Both the position numbers and the translations under genes were made by a program. A stretch of 64,000 nucleotides of DNA. Source: Candidatus Methanoperedens sp. (GTDB lineage Archaea > Halobacteriota > Methanosarcinia > Methanosarcinales > Methanoperedenaceae). Where the stretch lies: NCBI GenBank assembly GCA_012026795.1, contig VEPM01000002.1, positions 1 through 64,000 of the forward strand, in the 5' to 3' direction. Position 1 is the stretch's first letter. The number at the start of each line of letters is the position of its first letter. Below are positions 16,925 through 25,266 of the stretch, piece by piece. A model generated the notes under the pieces. It saw nothing but the letters and a program-made list of their open reading frames with translations. It did no database searches and had not been told where the DNA came from.

Positions 16925-17653
16925 TCATTTCTTTGAAATGCTATTAAGTTTATCCAGGTACATTTTTAATGTGATCAATGACAGGGTAGTTGAAATTATA
17001 TCTCTCCAGCTACCGTTTTCCTGCTGTTTTCCAAGAAGCCATTTGATGGATGGCGCGATGTCCTCATCCTCTACTCCTGAAACGATCAAAGCCTGGATAA
17101 CAAGGTTGCTTGTTGCGATATAAGTCCAGCCCCCGTCCTCTCTTTTTGAAAGCAGCCAGCTTGCACGATCGTTTATGAAACCGCAGTATTTTTCTTTGTC
17201 CTGGATAGAAAGTGCAGTAATTATAAGAGAAGTTGTTCCGGGATGCTCCCATTTCTTCCCATAATTGCTAACAAGCCATTTGCATCCGCTTTTATTTTTT
17301 ATGCTGCATTCTCCTAATGCCATGAGAGCATAAGCTGTATCAATTTCACTGTTGTTCCAGTTATCGTCGAGCTGCTGTTCCTGTATCCAGGTGATTATTC
17401 CGGGTTGTACTTTCCCGCATTTGCATAGAGCAATGAATGCTCTTGCAGTATCAGTAAGAGGAGTTTGCGTTTCCCAGAAACCATCTTTTTTGAGGGATAA
17501 CAATTTTTCGATTAAGGAGGATGCGGGTTTATTCCATAATGTTAATGCCTGGATGGAGCGGGATATGTCCTTGATGGTTTCAGGTTGTTGTTCCTTTAGC
17601 CATTCCAGCCCGCGAGAAGCTGCATCGGTCAGGTCACTATGAACCATATTCAA
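16925..17653 (-). CDS. Prenyltransferase/squalene-oxidase-type toroid repeat protein
   Basis: 242 residues made of repeats such as GLEWLKEQQ, TWIQEQQLDDNWNNSEIDTAYALMAL, WLLSKREDGGWTYIATSNLVIQAL and WLLGKQQENGSWRDIISTTLSLITL. These are QW-like repeats of an alpha/alpha toroid, as in terpene cyclases and prenyltransferase beta subunits. The protein is too short for a full cyclase and shows no DxDD motif, so catalytic activity is doubtful. It lies 18 bases upstream of the isocitrate dehydrogenase gene on the same strand. Confidence 0.75.
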   Translation of the reverse strand: MNMVHSDLTDAASRGLEWLKEQQPETIKDISRSIQALTLWNKPASSLIEKLLSLKKDGFWETQTPLTDTARAFIALCKCGKVQPGIITWIQEQQLDDNWNNSEIDTAYALMALGECSIKNKSGCKWLVSNYGKKWEHPGTTSLIITALSIQDKEKYCGFINDRASWLLSKREDGGWTYIATSNLVIQALIVSGVEDEDIAPSIKWLLGKQQENGSWRDIISTTLSLITLKMYLDKLNSISKK

Positions 17654-17875
17654 ACTCCATAACTTCTAAGTACGTTTAATTTCATTGACAAAACAAATGT
17701 TTACTGATGCTATGAAATCTTATATCTTATGCCCGCCTGTTTTTCAATAATTTATGGTTTGAAATTTCATCCCATTAGATACCTTTAATAACAATCGGAG
17801 GAATTATTAGCGACCCACAAGGGGCTGTGGCCTAGTCCGGCATGGCGACGGGCTCCAGCGGAAAACCGGAGAAAT

Positions 17876-17909
17876 CCGGGGTCAAGAGACCCCGGAATTA
17901 ATTCCGGGG
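17876..17909 (+). other. GC-rich hairpin and palindrome in the tRNA-Trp intron
   Basis: CCGGGGTC-AAGA-GACCCCGG (17876-17895) forms a perfect 8-base stem. It overlaps a perfect 20-base palindrome (17890-17909) with arms CCCCGGAATT. The two structures are mutually exclusive. They lie between exon 1 and box C and account for much of the extra intron length. Confidence 0.7.
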
Positions 17910-17913
17910 TGTA

Positions 17914-17980
17914 ATGATGAGCAACGGGTCTACCGAGTGAACCGGACGCGGTAAGCAATGAGGAACCGTTGGAGCACTGA
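17914..17980 (+). ncRNA. C/D box guide RNA inside the tRNA-Trp intron
   Basis: Box C is ATGATGA (17914-17920), box D' is CCGA (17933-17936), box C' is probably ATGAGGA (17958-17964) and box D is CTGA (17977-17980). The D' guide ACGGGTCT pairs with tRNA nucleotides 36-43, and the fifth base before D' falls on C39. The D guide TTGGAGC pairs with 31-37, and the fifth base before D falls on C34. This mirrors the Haloferax tRNA-Trp intron, which guides 2'-O-methylation at 34 and 39. Confidence 0.85.
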
Positions 17981-18188
17981 ACGTGCTGCTCAAAGATTAA
18001 ATTGCCAAAAACCTGGCATTTTCGGAGAGACCCGTCGATCGTGAGTTCAAATCTCACCAGCCCCACATTATAATAAAATAATTAGTATGGGCTTTGGATA
18101 TTCAGAACAGATACTAATTGCATTCTCTCTTTATCAGCCCTGATTGGAGAAAGAACTGCGAAAGGCAAGAGAATGTCAATGAGAATTT

Positions 18189-18338
18189 TTATAAGTTCGA
18201 CTGGAAATCTTCAAAGAGCAAACTTGTCTTACCTATTCTCCTTCTTCCATATAGTATTATCAGCCTTCCACCCGGTTTATTCCATTCTTCTTCCAGTAAA
18301 GACATCTCTTGATGGCGGTCGATAAATTTACTAATCAT
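18189..18338 (-). pseudogene. N-terminal fragment of an archaeal P-loop ATPase
   Basis: A 49-residue frame starting MISKFIDRHQEMSLLEEEW and containing ILYGRRRIGKTSLL, the Walker A form typical of the archaeal AAA ATPase family often fused to DUF234. A normal member is 350-450 residues; here it stops at 18189 and no continuation was seen downstream. It is a decayed remnant lying between tRNA-Trp and the B12/radical SAM gene. Confidence 0.6.
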
Positions 18339-18361
18339 GATTAGTACTAATTTGGATTAGT
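18330..18361. promoter_or_regulatory. Two adjacent 16-base dyads
   Basis: ACTAATCATGATTAGT is a perfect palindrome and is followed without a gap by ACTAATTTGGATTAGT, with the same 6-base arms. The first contains the start codon of the ATPase fragment, so this could be an old operator of that gene. It is now next to no intact gene. Confidence 0.45.
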
Positions 18362-18405
18362 ATAATTTTCCTGCATACATAGTATTTTGAGCCAGACCTT
18401 CTGCG

Positions 18406-18545
18406 CTATACATACCTGGCTTCCTTCATGTTGAAGTGCCTGCCATCGTCGATAATCACATGATCAGGCACATCTATGCCCATTATTTCCCCGTTTCAAC
18501 CAGCTTCTTTATGATATCCACTAATTCTTTTATCTCAAATTCTTT
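18406..18545 (-). pseudogene. Fragment resembling the RadC/JAB domain
   Basis: Downstream of the B12/radical SAM gene, one frame reads KELVDIIKKLVETGK and, after a one-base shift, MGIDVPDHVIIDDGRHFNM. This follows the RadC-type pattern of a helix, then LDHIIVGDG and Y/F-S. Only about 40 residues remain and the frame is broken, so it is a remnant. The match is from memory of the motif and needs a search. Confidence 0.4.
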
Positions 18546-19962
18546 CCAGCCTCTTTACCATCCCTTCATAAAACCTGCACCATTCCTCAAAGCCACACCC
18601 CGAATTCATTGGCATCCCTGCCCTGAAATCCCTGGTAATATCAAAATACTCCTGTGAAAACCATGGCGCCTTAAAATCAAACTGGTCAAAGTCGCCCCAC
18701 TCTTCAAGAGTGTTCATGGGCTTTAATCCGTTCTTAACCGAGGCCTCATACAGCTTGGTGTGCGGGTATGGCGTAAAGAACGATAACAAAATATCCATGT
18801 GTTTAAGTTTTCCCATTTTCCCGTAAGCAGAAATGATCGTATGTATCTCTTCAAATGTCCTTGTCACCTCTTCTTTTGCATCCATCCCCGGAATTCCCAC
18901 CATGAATGAGCCGCGAATATCGAGATCATTTTCTATACATTTATCAACGCACATTTTTATCTGGTCAGTCTTTGCTCCCTTATTCATAGCATCAAGCGCC
19001 TCCTGGAGCCCGCTCTCAAAGCCAATGAATATCTCATGGATTCCTGCTTTTCGCAAAAGTCCCCATACATCATCATCCATTCTCGAAAGCTTCTCCATCC
19101 TGCCATTGACGCTCGTGAGACGAATCCCCGGGTCTTTCTCTATCAGGAGCATGCAGATCTCTTTCACCCGCTTCACATTGATGAAAAAATCACTGTCCCG
19201 GATCATGAATGTATCAATGTTGTAGGTTTTTGCAAGATACTCAAGTTCCGAAACAACTGTTCCTGCTGTAAGTCCTGACCAGCGCCTGCCGCAAAATAGC
19301 GGCTCTGAGCAGAAATCACATCCTGCCGCACAGCCAATACTTGAATAATAATCAATACATCGATCAGCGAATTTATACCCTTTGACATGTCGCTCTACAT
19401 CTATCATGTCATATCGTATGGGAGGGAAAGAATCAAGGGATTTGAATTCCTGTCCCGGATTTTCAATTATTTTCCCACCTTCTTTATAGGAGACACCTCT
19501 AACCCCGTTAAGGGATTCATTATTCCGAAGTTTTTCAACCGCTTCTTTAAAAGGAATCTCTCCCTGCCCCCTGATAACAATATCAATACAGGGATTTTTG
19601 AGGGTTTGCACTGGCTCTGTTGATGGGTGATACCCTCCCCAGATGACCGGAAGCTGCGGATAAAGTTCCTTGACAGCTTTGCACACATCGATACCATCGC
19701 TGATCTGGTAACAGGTCATGCTACTAACCCCCAGGCACAGGGCTTTTTTGGCGGCATCGATGATATTTCTTTTATAATCATTATCTGCTACTGCATTGAC
19801 TATTTTAACGTCATATTCATCACGAACCATTCTTCCAAGGGCAAGAAGCGATAGAGGAACATTCACAAGCGGGACTTGCAGGGATGTTGTCATTTTATTG
19901 GGGATCGCAACAGGATGTTCCACAGGCATCGGGTTAAATAAAATTATAGTGTTCTTTTCCAT
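18535..19962 (-). CDS. B12-binding domain radical SAM protein
   Basis: 475 residues. The N-terminal cobalamin-binding-like domain includes VPLSLLALGRMVRDEYDVKIV and VIWGGYHPSTEP. The radical SAM motif is CAAGCDFC near residue 212, followed by FMIRDSDFFINVKRVKEIC and IHEIFIGFESGLQEALDAMNKG. Such proteins (BchE/HpnP-like) methylate or rearrange hydrocarbon and cofactor substrates; the substrate here is unknown. It stands alone, with a divergent ABC transporter upstream. Confidence 0.85.
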   Translation of the reverse strand: MEKNTIILFNPMPVEHPVAIPNKMTTSLQVPLVNVPLSLLALGRMVRDEYDVKIVNAVADNDYKRNIIDAAKKALCLGVSSMTCYQISDGIDVCKAVKELYPQLPVIWGGYHPSTEPVQTLKNPCIDIVIRGQGEIPFKEAVEKLRNNESLNGVRGVSYKEGGKIIENPGQEFKSLDSFPPIRYDMIDVERHVKGYKFADRCIDYYSSIGCAAGCDFCSEPLFCGRRWSGLTAGTVVSELEYLAKTYNIDTFMIRDSDFFINVKRVKEICMLLIEKDPGIRLTSVNGRMEKLSRMDDDVWGLLRKAGIHEIFIGFESGLQEALDAMNKGAKTDQIKMCVDKCIENDLDIRGSFMVGIPGMDAKEEVTRTFEEIHTIISAYGKMGKLKHMDILLSFFTPYPHTKLYEASVKNGLKPMNTLEEWGDFDQFDFKAPWFSQEYFDITRDFRAGMPMNSGCGFEEWCRFYEGMVKRLERI

Positions 19963-20083
19963 TTTTCACACTTTGCGTTTGATACTTTAAGCATTAACAT
20001 AATATAAGTGTTTATATTTCATATAAGTTAAAAAAGTTCTAAATAGTATATAATAAATCATAGAATAAAAATACGATACAGAT

Positions 20084-21016
20084 ATGGAACCGATAATCGA
20101 AATTCGCTCTATAACAAAAAGCTATGGGAATTTCAAAGTACTGGATAATGTGACACTGGGCATTGAAAAAGGGATCATATTCGGTCTTCTCGGACCTAAC
20201 GGTGCAGGAAAATCAACATTGATCAAAATCCTTTCATGCCAATCAAGACCATCATCGGGTCATGCATTTATATCCGGACTTGATGTTGTATCTGATAAAA
20301 AAGATGTACTTTCAATCATCGGAGTTGTTCCCCAGGAGAACAGTTTCTATGATGAGCTTACTGTGAGTGAAAACCTCATGTTCTTCGGTTCGTTATACCG
20401 GATACCTGTAATTGATATCAAAAAGAGGAGCCATAAAATACTTACGTTGCTAAAGCTGGATGAAAAAAGCAATGTAAGGGCCTATAACCTGTCCGGGGGA
20501 ATGAAGACAAGGCTAAATATCGCATGTGCTCTCATTCATAAACCAGCGGTACTGATCCTTGATGAACCAAGTGTGGGGCTTGACCCGGTGTCAAGAAAAG
20601 CCCTCTGGGAAACTATCCGGGTTGTTAACAGGGAAGGAACGGCGATCCTTCTTACGACACATTATATGGAAGAAGCGGACTTATTGTGCGACCGGATACT
20701 GATAATGAACCGGGGAAAAATAGTTATCGAAGGAAAACAAGATGACTTGAAAAAAAAGGTAGGTGAAAAGGTTATTTTAATAACAAGCTCACCGGGGAAT
20801 TATGAGGCCATACAACATAACCTGGGCTCCATTGAAAATATTTCTTCGTGCAGCGTAAATGAAAAAGGGCTTAAAATAACTTTTACGGATGAGCAGCCAC
20901 TTCAGGCAATTTTTGAGATTTTTGATTCGAAGGGAGAAACGATCCGAAGTATCGAATCAAGTACGCCCAGCCTGGAAGACGTATTCATTCTTGCTTCAGG
21001 AGAAGAGTGGCATTGA
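20084..21016 (+). CDS. ABC-2 type transporter ATP-binding protein
   Basis: 310 residues. Walker A is GPNGAGKST (37-45), the signature is LSGGM (136-140) and Walker B is VLILDEP (156-162), followed by the H-loop in LLTTHYMEEADLLCDR. The DrrA/CcmA-like C-terminal domain ends in SLEDVFILASGEEW. It energises export through the permease whose gene overlaps its 3' end by 10 bases. Confidence 0.95.
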   Translation: MEPIIEIRSITKSYGNFKVLDNVTLGIEKGIIFGLLGPNGAGKSTLIKILSCQSRPSSGHAFISGLDVVSDKKDVLSIIGVVPQENSFYDELTVSENLMFFGSLYRIPVIDIKKRSHKILTLLKLDEKSNVRAYNLSGGMKTRLNIACALIHKPAVLILDEPSVGLDPVSRKALWETIRVVNREGTAILLTTHYMEEADLLCDRILIMNRGKIVIEGKQDDLKKKVGEKVILITSSPGNYEAIQHNLGSIENISSCSVNEKGLKITFTDEQPLQAIFEIFDSKGETIRSIESSTPSLEDVFILASGEEWH

Positions 21017-22917
21017 GCATTGTTCCGGTCATAAAGAAAGATTTTCTGGTATATGTCCGCCACAGGAAGACTTTACTTTTGATATTTCTTGCTCCTATTC
21101 TTATTATGATATTGATCGGGTCGGTTTTTTCAGGAGCCTCCGGTGAAGGTCTGAAAGAAGTAAAACTTGGCGTTGGGGGCGGGTCGGTATCCGGAAATGA
21201 CATAATCGAAGAATTAAACCGCAGCAAAATGTTCATAATCGTTAAAGAAAACACTGATGACCCGTCTGTTATCGAAGATGGGGTAAGTAAGGGAAAATAC
21301 AGCGCCGGAATATTCATTCCCGAAAACCAGACGCAGTCTATGAAATTGTATATTGATAATTCCCGCGTCCAGATAGCGCCTGTAATATCCACGGTTTTCC
21401 TTACCACTACTGAAAAAATGTCCTACGAACTCACCCTTGGTTTTATCAGCACGCTCTGGGAAAACCTGGGAGAGATGGAGTCAGAACTTGGCCCATTAAA
21501 AGACGGTGTCTTTTCAATAAACGGGAATATCAGCAGACTGAACAATGATACACAGAATGTGCTTGTCCGGCTGGATGAGATCAATGTAACCAGGATGAAT
21601 CAATCCATTAGTATGATGAAAACCGCACTTGACCAGATGGGAATTGATCTCTCCCTGACGGCTGTGGATTTAAATACAACGCGTAGTGATATTTTAGAAC
21701 TTGATAAGAATGTTAGTTCTATCTATAATGACTCGGCAACATTGAGGGACGACCTGAAGTTTGTGGTCGATAATATCGATTCTACAGATGCCGCATTATT
21801 TGCGATCCAGGCCGACCTGCAGGGAACATATAATTCAACATGTGCCATTTCTTCAACACCACAATGCATATCCATTTCAAGCACCATCCGGCAGATCCAG
21901 GATTCAAGGGCGCTTTTACTTGAAAAGACCGACCGGATAAGATCACTTAATAACGGCCTTGCAAATGTTGCCCAGAAAAGCTATGAATTGCATGAAAAAC
22001 TGGTACGCACCGACATCAGGTTGCAGAATATGCAGACGTTGATCAGCAATTACATTTTTCAAATTTCAAATATCCAGGGTAATATCTCAAATATCGAGAC
22101 TGCAATCGTGATACTGGATCAGGTCAAGAATCAGTCATCCGATGTTTCTATCCAGATGAACAACCTTTCTACAGAAATGGAAAATAGCACTTCAAACCTG
22201 GTATCAGAGATCAGCAGGACAAAAAGTATCCTGGGCGATGTAAGAACAAAGTCGCCTGCTGCTATTGCTGCGCCCATTAAACTTGAAAGAGAGCCAGTAT
22301 TTAAAGACATGTCTTATCTTGATTTCCTGATTCCTGCTATCGTATCCATCGTCCTGATGTTCATTTCATTCCTGCTCTCCTCAATCACAATTGTGCAGGA
22401 GAGGACCAAAAAGACCCTGCTAAGAACACTTTTGACACCATTATCCCTGGAGGAGTTCATTTTCGCAAAGACCCTGGCTCTTATTCTTATAGCCATGTTC
22501 CAGGGGATCATCCTGGTCGTTGTTGCTTTCATGTTCTACGGGATATTGATCCCGGCTGGCCAGATGGGGCTGTTGTTCCTTGTTATCCTTGTATATTCAG
22601 CAGCTTTCATAGGTATCGGTATGGCTGTAGCAACATTCGCAGAATCGGAAAATACGGCCATGTTATCATCCCTTGTATTGAGTATCCCCATGCTTTTCCT
22701 GTGCGGTGTTTTTTTCCCATTCGAGACCATGCCGGCATTGATGGTCAAGATAGGAAGCTCCCTTCCTATCACTCTGGGTATAAGGGCTCTTGATTCGGTA
22801 TTGATATACCAGGAAGGGTTTAGCGCGCTCTCCGGATATCTCCTGCCGCTTCTTTTATACGGCATTGCCGGACTGGGACTTGCATATATCCTGTTAAGGA
22901 AGGAAATTATGGATTGA
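21007..22917 (+). CDS. ABC-2 type transporter permease with large extracytoplasmic coiled-coil domain
   Basis: 636 residues. One transmembrane helix near residues 16-40 is followed by about 390 residues outside, rich in Asn, Ser and Gln with predicted coiled coil (NISRLNNDTQNVLVRLDEIN region). Five or six helices follow from about 435 (DFLIPAIVSIVLMFISFLLSS). The layout is that of YhgE/Pip-like ABC-2 exporters. Substrate unknown. The Smr gene starts 2 bases after the stop. Confidence 0.9.
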   Translation: MALSIVPVIKKDFLVYVRHRKTLLLIFLAPILIMILIGSVFSGASGEGLKEVKLGVGGGSVSGNDIIEELNRSKMFIIVKENTDDPSVIEDGVSKGKYSAGIFIPENQTQSMKLYIDNSRVQIAPVISTVFLTTTEKMSYELTLGFISTLWENLGEMESELGPLKDGVFSINGNISRLNNDTQNVLVRLDEINVTRMNQSISMMKTALDQMGIDLSLTAVDLNTTRSDILELDKNVSSIYNDSATLRDDLKFVVDNIDSTDAALFAIQADLQGTYNSTCAISSTPQCISISSTIRQIQDSRALLLEKTDRIRSLNNGLANVAQKSYELHEKLVRTDIRLQNMQTLISNYIFQISNIQGNISNIETAIVILDQVKNQSSDVSIQMNNLSTEMENSTSNLVSEISRTKSILGDVRTKSPAAIAAPIKLEREPVFKDMSYLDFLIPAIVSIVLMFISFLLSSITIVQERTKKTLLRTLLTPLSLEEFIFAKTLALILIAMFQGIILVVVAFMFYGILIPAGQMGLLFLVILVYSAAFIGIGMAVATFAESENTAMLSSLVLSIPMLFLCGVFFPFETMPALMVKIGSSLPITLGIRALDSVLIYQEGFSALSGYLLPLLLYGIAGLGLAYILLRKEIMD

Positions 22918-22919
22918 TT

Positions 22920-23264
22920 ATGGCATGGTTCGAAGCAGATATCTTCAAGAAATGTGTTGAGGTTGACCTGCATAAATATTCAACAAGGACAGCGCTCATG
23001 GCAGCCCGCGAAAAGATCAAAGAGGCTTATGAGCACGGGTTCAGGCATGTGAAATTGATACACGGGGCAGCAAATATTACGAACAAGGATGAGGGCGCAA
23101 GTATAAAGTTCGCATTGCGTACCATGTTAAAAAGCGGGCAGCTTGACAAATGGATAGGCAGGAATGGTTCCAGGGTCCGGGATGGATCCATGATACTTGA
23201 AATCAGGAAGAACCCGGTGGCGGTGGAGCGGGAGTGGGAAGAGATGCCGATGGAGGATTATTAG
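22920..23264 (+). CDS. Smr-domain protein
   Basis: 114 residues from the ATG at 22920. VDLHKYSTRTALMAAREKIKEAY, then HVKLIHGAANI, is the Smr signature (LDLHG-like and HGxG-like). Smr domains are nucleic-acid nickases or endonucleases found alone or on MutS2. The second motif HGAANI lacks the usual Gly after HG, so activity is uncertain. It follows the ABC permease directly. Confidence 0.8.
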   Translation: MAWFEADIFKKCVEVDLHKYSTRTALMAAREKIKEAYEHGFRHVKLIHGAANITNKDEGASIKFALRTMLKSGQLDKWIGRNGSRVRDGSMILEIRKNPVAVEREWEEMPMEDY

Positions 23265-23346
23265 ACTTAAGTGTTTCCATTTTAGTAAACAGCTAAACAA
23301 AAACTTTTAATAGTATTGCCTCCAATGTATTATCGGGGTGAATTGT

Positions 23347-24267
23347 ATGGTAGATTCTAAAATACTAGATAGTTTATACAGACTGGCAGATCAATTTATT
23401 GCCTTTATACCAACACTGATAGCAATAATTGTTCTAATAATTGTTGGATGGATTTTGGGAAGATTTATCGGAAAAATCGGGGCTAAAGTGTTAGACAAGA
23501 TAGGACTTGATAATCTTATTGATAAAACAGCTCTGGGAGGAATAATAAGAAAAGCAGGAATGAGCACTGTAGGATTCTTCGAGTCAATTATCAAGCTGTT
23601 TATTTATATAATTTTTGCTGCTATAATTCTGGATATACTAAGAATACAGATTATAACAGATTTTGTCACCCAGGTTATTTCATATATACCTCTTATAATA
23701 ACGGCTTTGATAGTACTGATCATTGGCTTGCTAATTGTTGATTTCCTTGCAGATATTATCCGCAAAAGCCTTGTTGCTATGGGTGTAGATGATAAGATTA
23801 TGAAGAGCTCTATGGGAGAACCCCTGAAAGCAGGTGGAACATCTGTCTCAGGAATCGTTTCTGGCTTAGTAAAATTGTTCGGTTATCTGATATTTATATT
23901 GGCCGCCGTAGAGATATTGCGTTTTAGATTCCTTACTGAATTCTTGATAAATGTATTAAATTACATTCCGAATCTGTTTACAGGGGTCCTGATATTGATA
24001 ATCGGATTTTTGTCCATCGACATTGTAATGGATTATTTGCAATCAACAATGAAAGGAATGAAAGTCGAAGGTTCAGAAATATTTATTCCTTTGATGAGGG
24101 GCTTTTTATTCCTGGTATTGATAGTATTAGCACTTGACACAATGTTAATCAAAACCAGTATTTTCTATATATTCCTCGGACCTCTTGCGTGGGGTGTCGC
24201 CGTAGTCGTGGCATTTAAGTATGGGGTAAAAGATGCTTTAGTAGCATATGCAAAGGAGAAAAAATAG
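23347..24267 (+). CDS. TM-helix (MscS-related) membrane protein
   Basis: 306 residues from the ATG at 23347; a GTG nine bases earlier is less likely. There are three repeats of a motif like YIPLIITALIVLIIGLLIVDFLADI, each a helix pair as in the conserved TM helix family (Pfam TM_helix) related to mechanosensitive channels. The MscS beta domain is absent. It probably forms a small-conductance or scaffold channel; function not established. Confidence 0.8.
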   Translation: MVDSKILDSLYRLADQFIAFIPTLIAIIVLIIVGWILGRFIGKIGAKVLDKIGLDNLIDKTALGGIIRKAGMSTVGFFESIIKLFIYIIFAAIILDILRIQIITDFVTQVISYIPLIITALIVLIIGLLIVDFLADIIRKSLVAMGVDDKIMKSSMGEPLKAGGTSVSGIVSGLVKLFGYLIFILAAVEILRFRFLTEFLINVLNYIPNLFTGVLILIIGFLSIDIVMDYLQSTMKGMKVEGSEIFIPLMRGFLFLVLIVLALDTMLIKTSIFYIFLGPLAWGVAVVVAFKYGVKDALVAYAKEKK

Positions 24268-24333
24268 GTTTTTCTCCTTTTTGAATCCTGAAATGAGATA
24301 ATCTCTTTATATCGTAAATCCATAAGACAGGAT

Positions 24334-25266
24334 ATGCTTTTTGATAAATATTGCGCCCAGATCGATTCCCTTAACACCGACAGTGCAACAAAAAATGCTA
24401 TGCGTGTATCCTTCACAAGAAGGATGGAATTATTTGGCAACGATCTTCATTTTTTCAGGGAGCCTTTTACACCGATATCGTTGACCGGAACCCGGTGCTC
24501 TTTGAAATGCAAGCATTGCGATTCATATTATCTTGGTCATATGCTTGATGGCTCAAATGGCAAACTGCGATCGTATGCATATCGCCTGGCTGGCGCTAAT
24601 GGAATATTATTAAGCGGCGGAAGTTTACCTGACGGAAGCGTTCCTACATACTTGCAGGCTGATGAGATCGCACAAATAAAAAAGGATACAGATCTTAAAA
24701 TTAGCGCCCACACCGGGATCATTAACAGGGGACAGGCAGAACTTCTTTCAAAATATCTTGACATGGCACTTGTTGATGTTATCGGGAATGATGAGACCAT
24801 ACATGATATCCTCGGCCTTTCTGCAACGATACAGGATTATGAAAATACATTATCGCACCTTTCGTCTTTCGGGATCAGGCTTGCGCCGCATATCATTGTA
24901 GGGCTGCATAACGGTAAATTAAAAGGGGAAATAAGAGCACTTGAGATAGCCAGGAAATTCGATCCTGAAGCGGTCGTAATTGTTATATTCATACCCACAA
25001 AAGGGACAGCATCAGAAGGAGCAGAGCCTCCTCGGATTGAGGATGTTGTAAAGGTAATATCAAAAGCGCGGGAAATGTTTGATGTGCCCCTGTCTTTGAG
25101 CTGCGTGCGCCCCGGGGGACGATACCGTTCAATGCTTGATAAGTACGCGATCCTGGGCGGGATTGACAGGATGGCTGTTCCATCAAGAAGCGCCTACAGG
25201 ACAGGGCAGGATATTGGTCTGGACATTATTGAGATACCAAAAATGTGCTGTTCTTATGGAGTTTGA
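24334..25266 (+). CDS. Radical SAM protein, COG1856-like (biotin synthase homologue)
   Basis: 310 residues. The cluster motif is CSLKCKHC near residue 55, then GILLSGGSLPDG, ISAHTGIINR and LAPHIIVGLHNGKLKGE. The C-terminal Cys pair CCSYGV and YRTGQDIG may bind a second cluster or substrate. A paralogue lies at 33647-34561 with the same motif order. COG1856-type proteins have been linked from memory to the archaeal two-protein lipoyl synthase LipS1/LipS2; assignment here is inference. The next gene follows with no gap. Confidence 0.85.
   Translation: MLFDKYCAQIDSLNTDSATKNAMRVSFTRRMELFGNDLHFFREPFTPISLTGTRCSLKCKHCDSYYLGHMLDGSNGKLRSYAYRLAGANGILLSGGSLPDGSVPTYLQADEIAQIKKDTDLKISAHTGIINRGQAELLSKYLDMALVDVIGNDETIHDILGLSATIQDYENTLSHLSSFGIRLAPHIIVGLHNGKLKGEIRALEIARKFDPEAVVIVIFIPTKGTASEGAEPPRIEDVVKVISKAREMFDVPLSLSCVRPGGRYRSMLDKYAILGGIDRMAVPSRSAYRTGQDIGLDIIEIPKMCCSYGV

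Larger units (their letters stand above)
17821..18065 (+). tRNA. tRNA-Trp (CCA) with bulge-helix-bulge intron
   Basis: Exon 1 is 17821-17858 and exon 2 is 18030-18065. The acceptor stem GGGGCTG/CAGCCCC has discriminator A. After splicing, the anticodon loop is CTCCAGA with anticodon CCA. The splice motif is a 4-base helix CTCC/GGAG flanked by 3-base bulges AGC and AGA, so the cuts fall after AG on both sides, leaving a 171-base intron at position 37/38. Archaeal tRNA-Trp introns at this site are well known. The long intron holds a C/D guide RNA. Confidence 0.95.

Noticed and set aside
17785-18066. Open frame antisense to tRNA-Trp and its intron
   Set aside because: It overlaps a well-supported tRNA with splice motif and guide RNA; coding here is an accident of composition.
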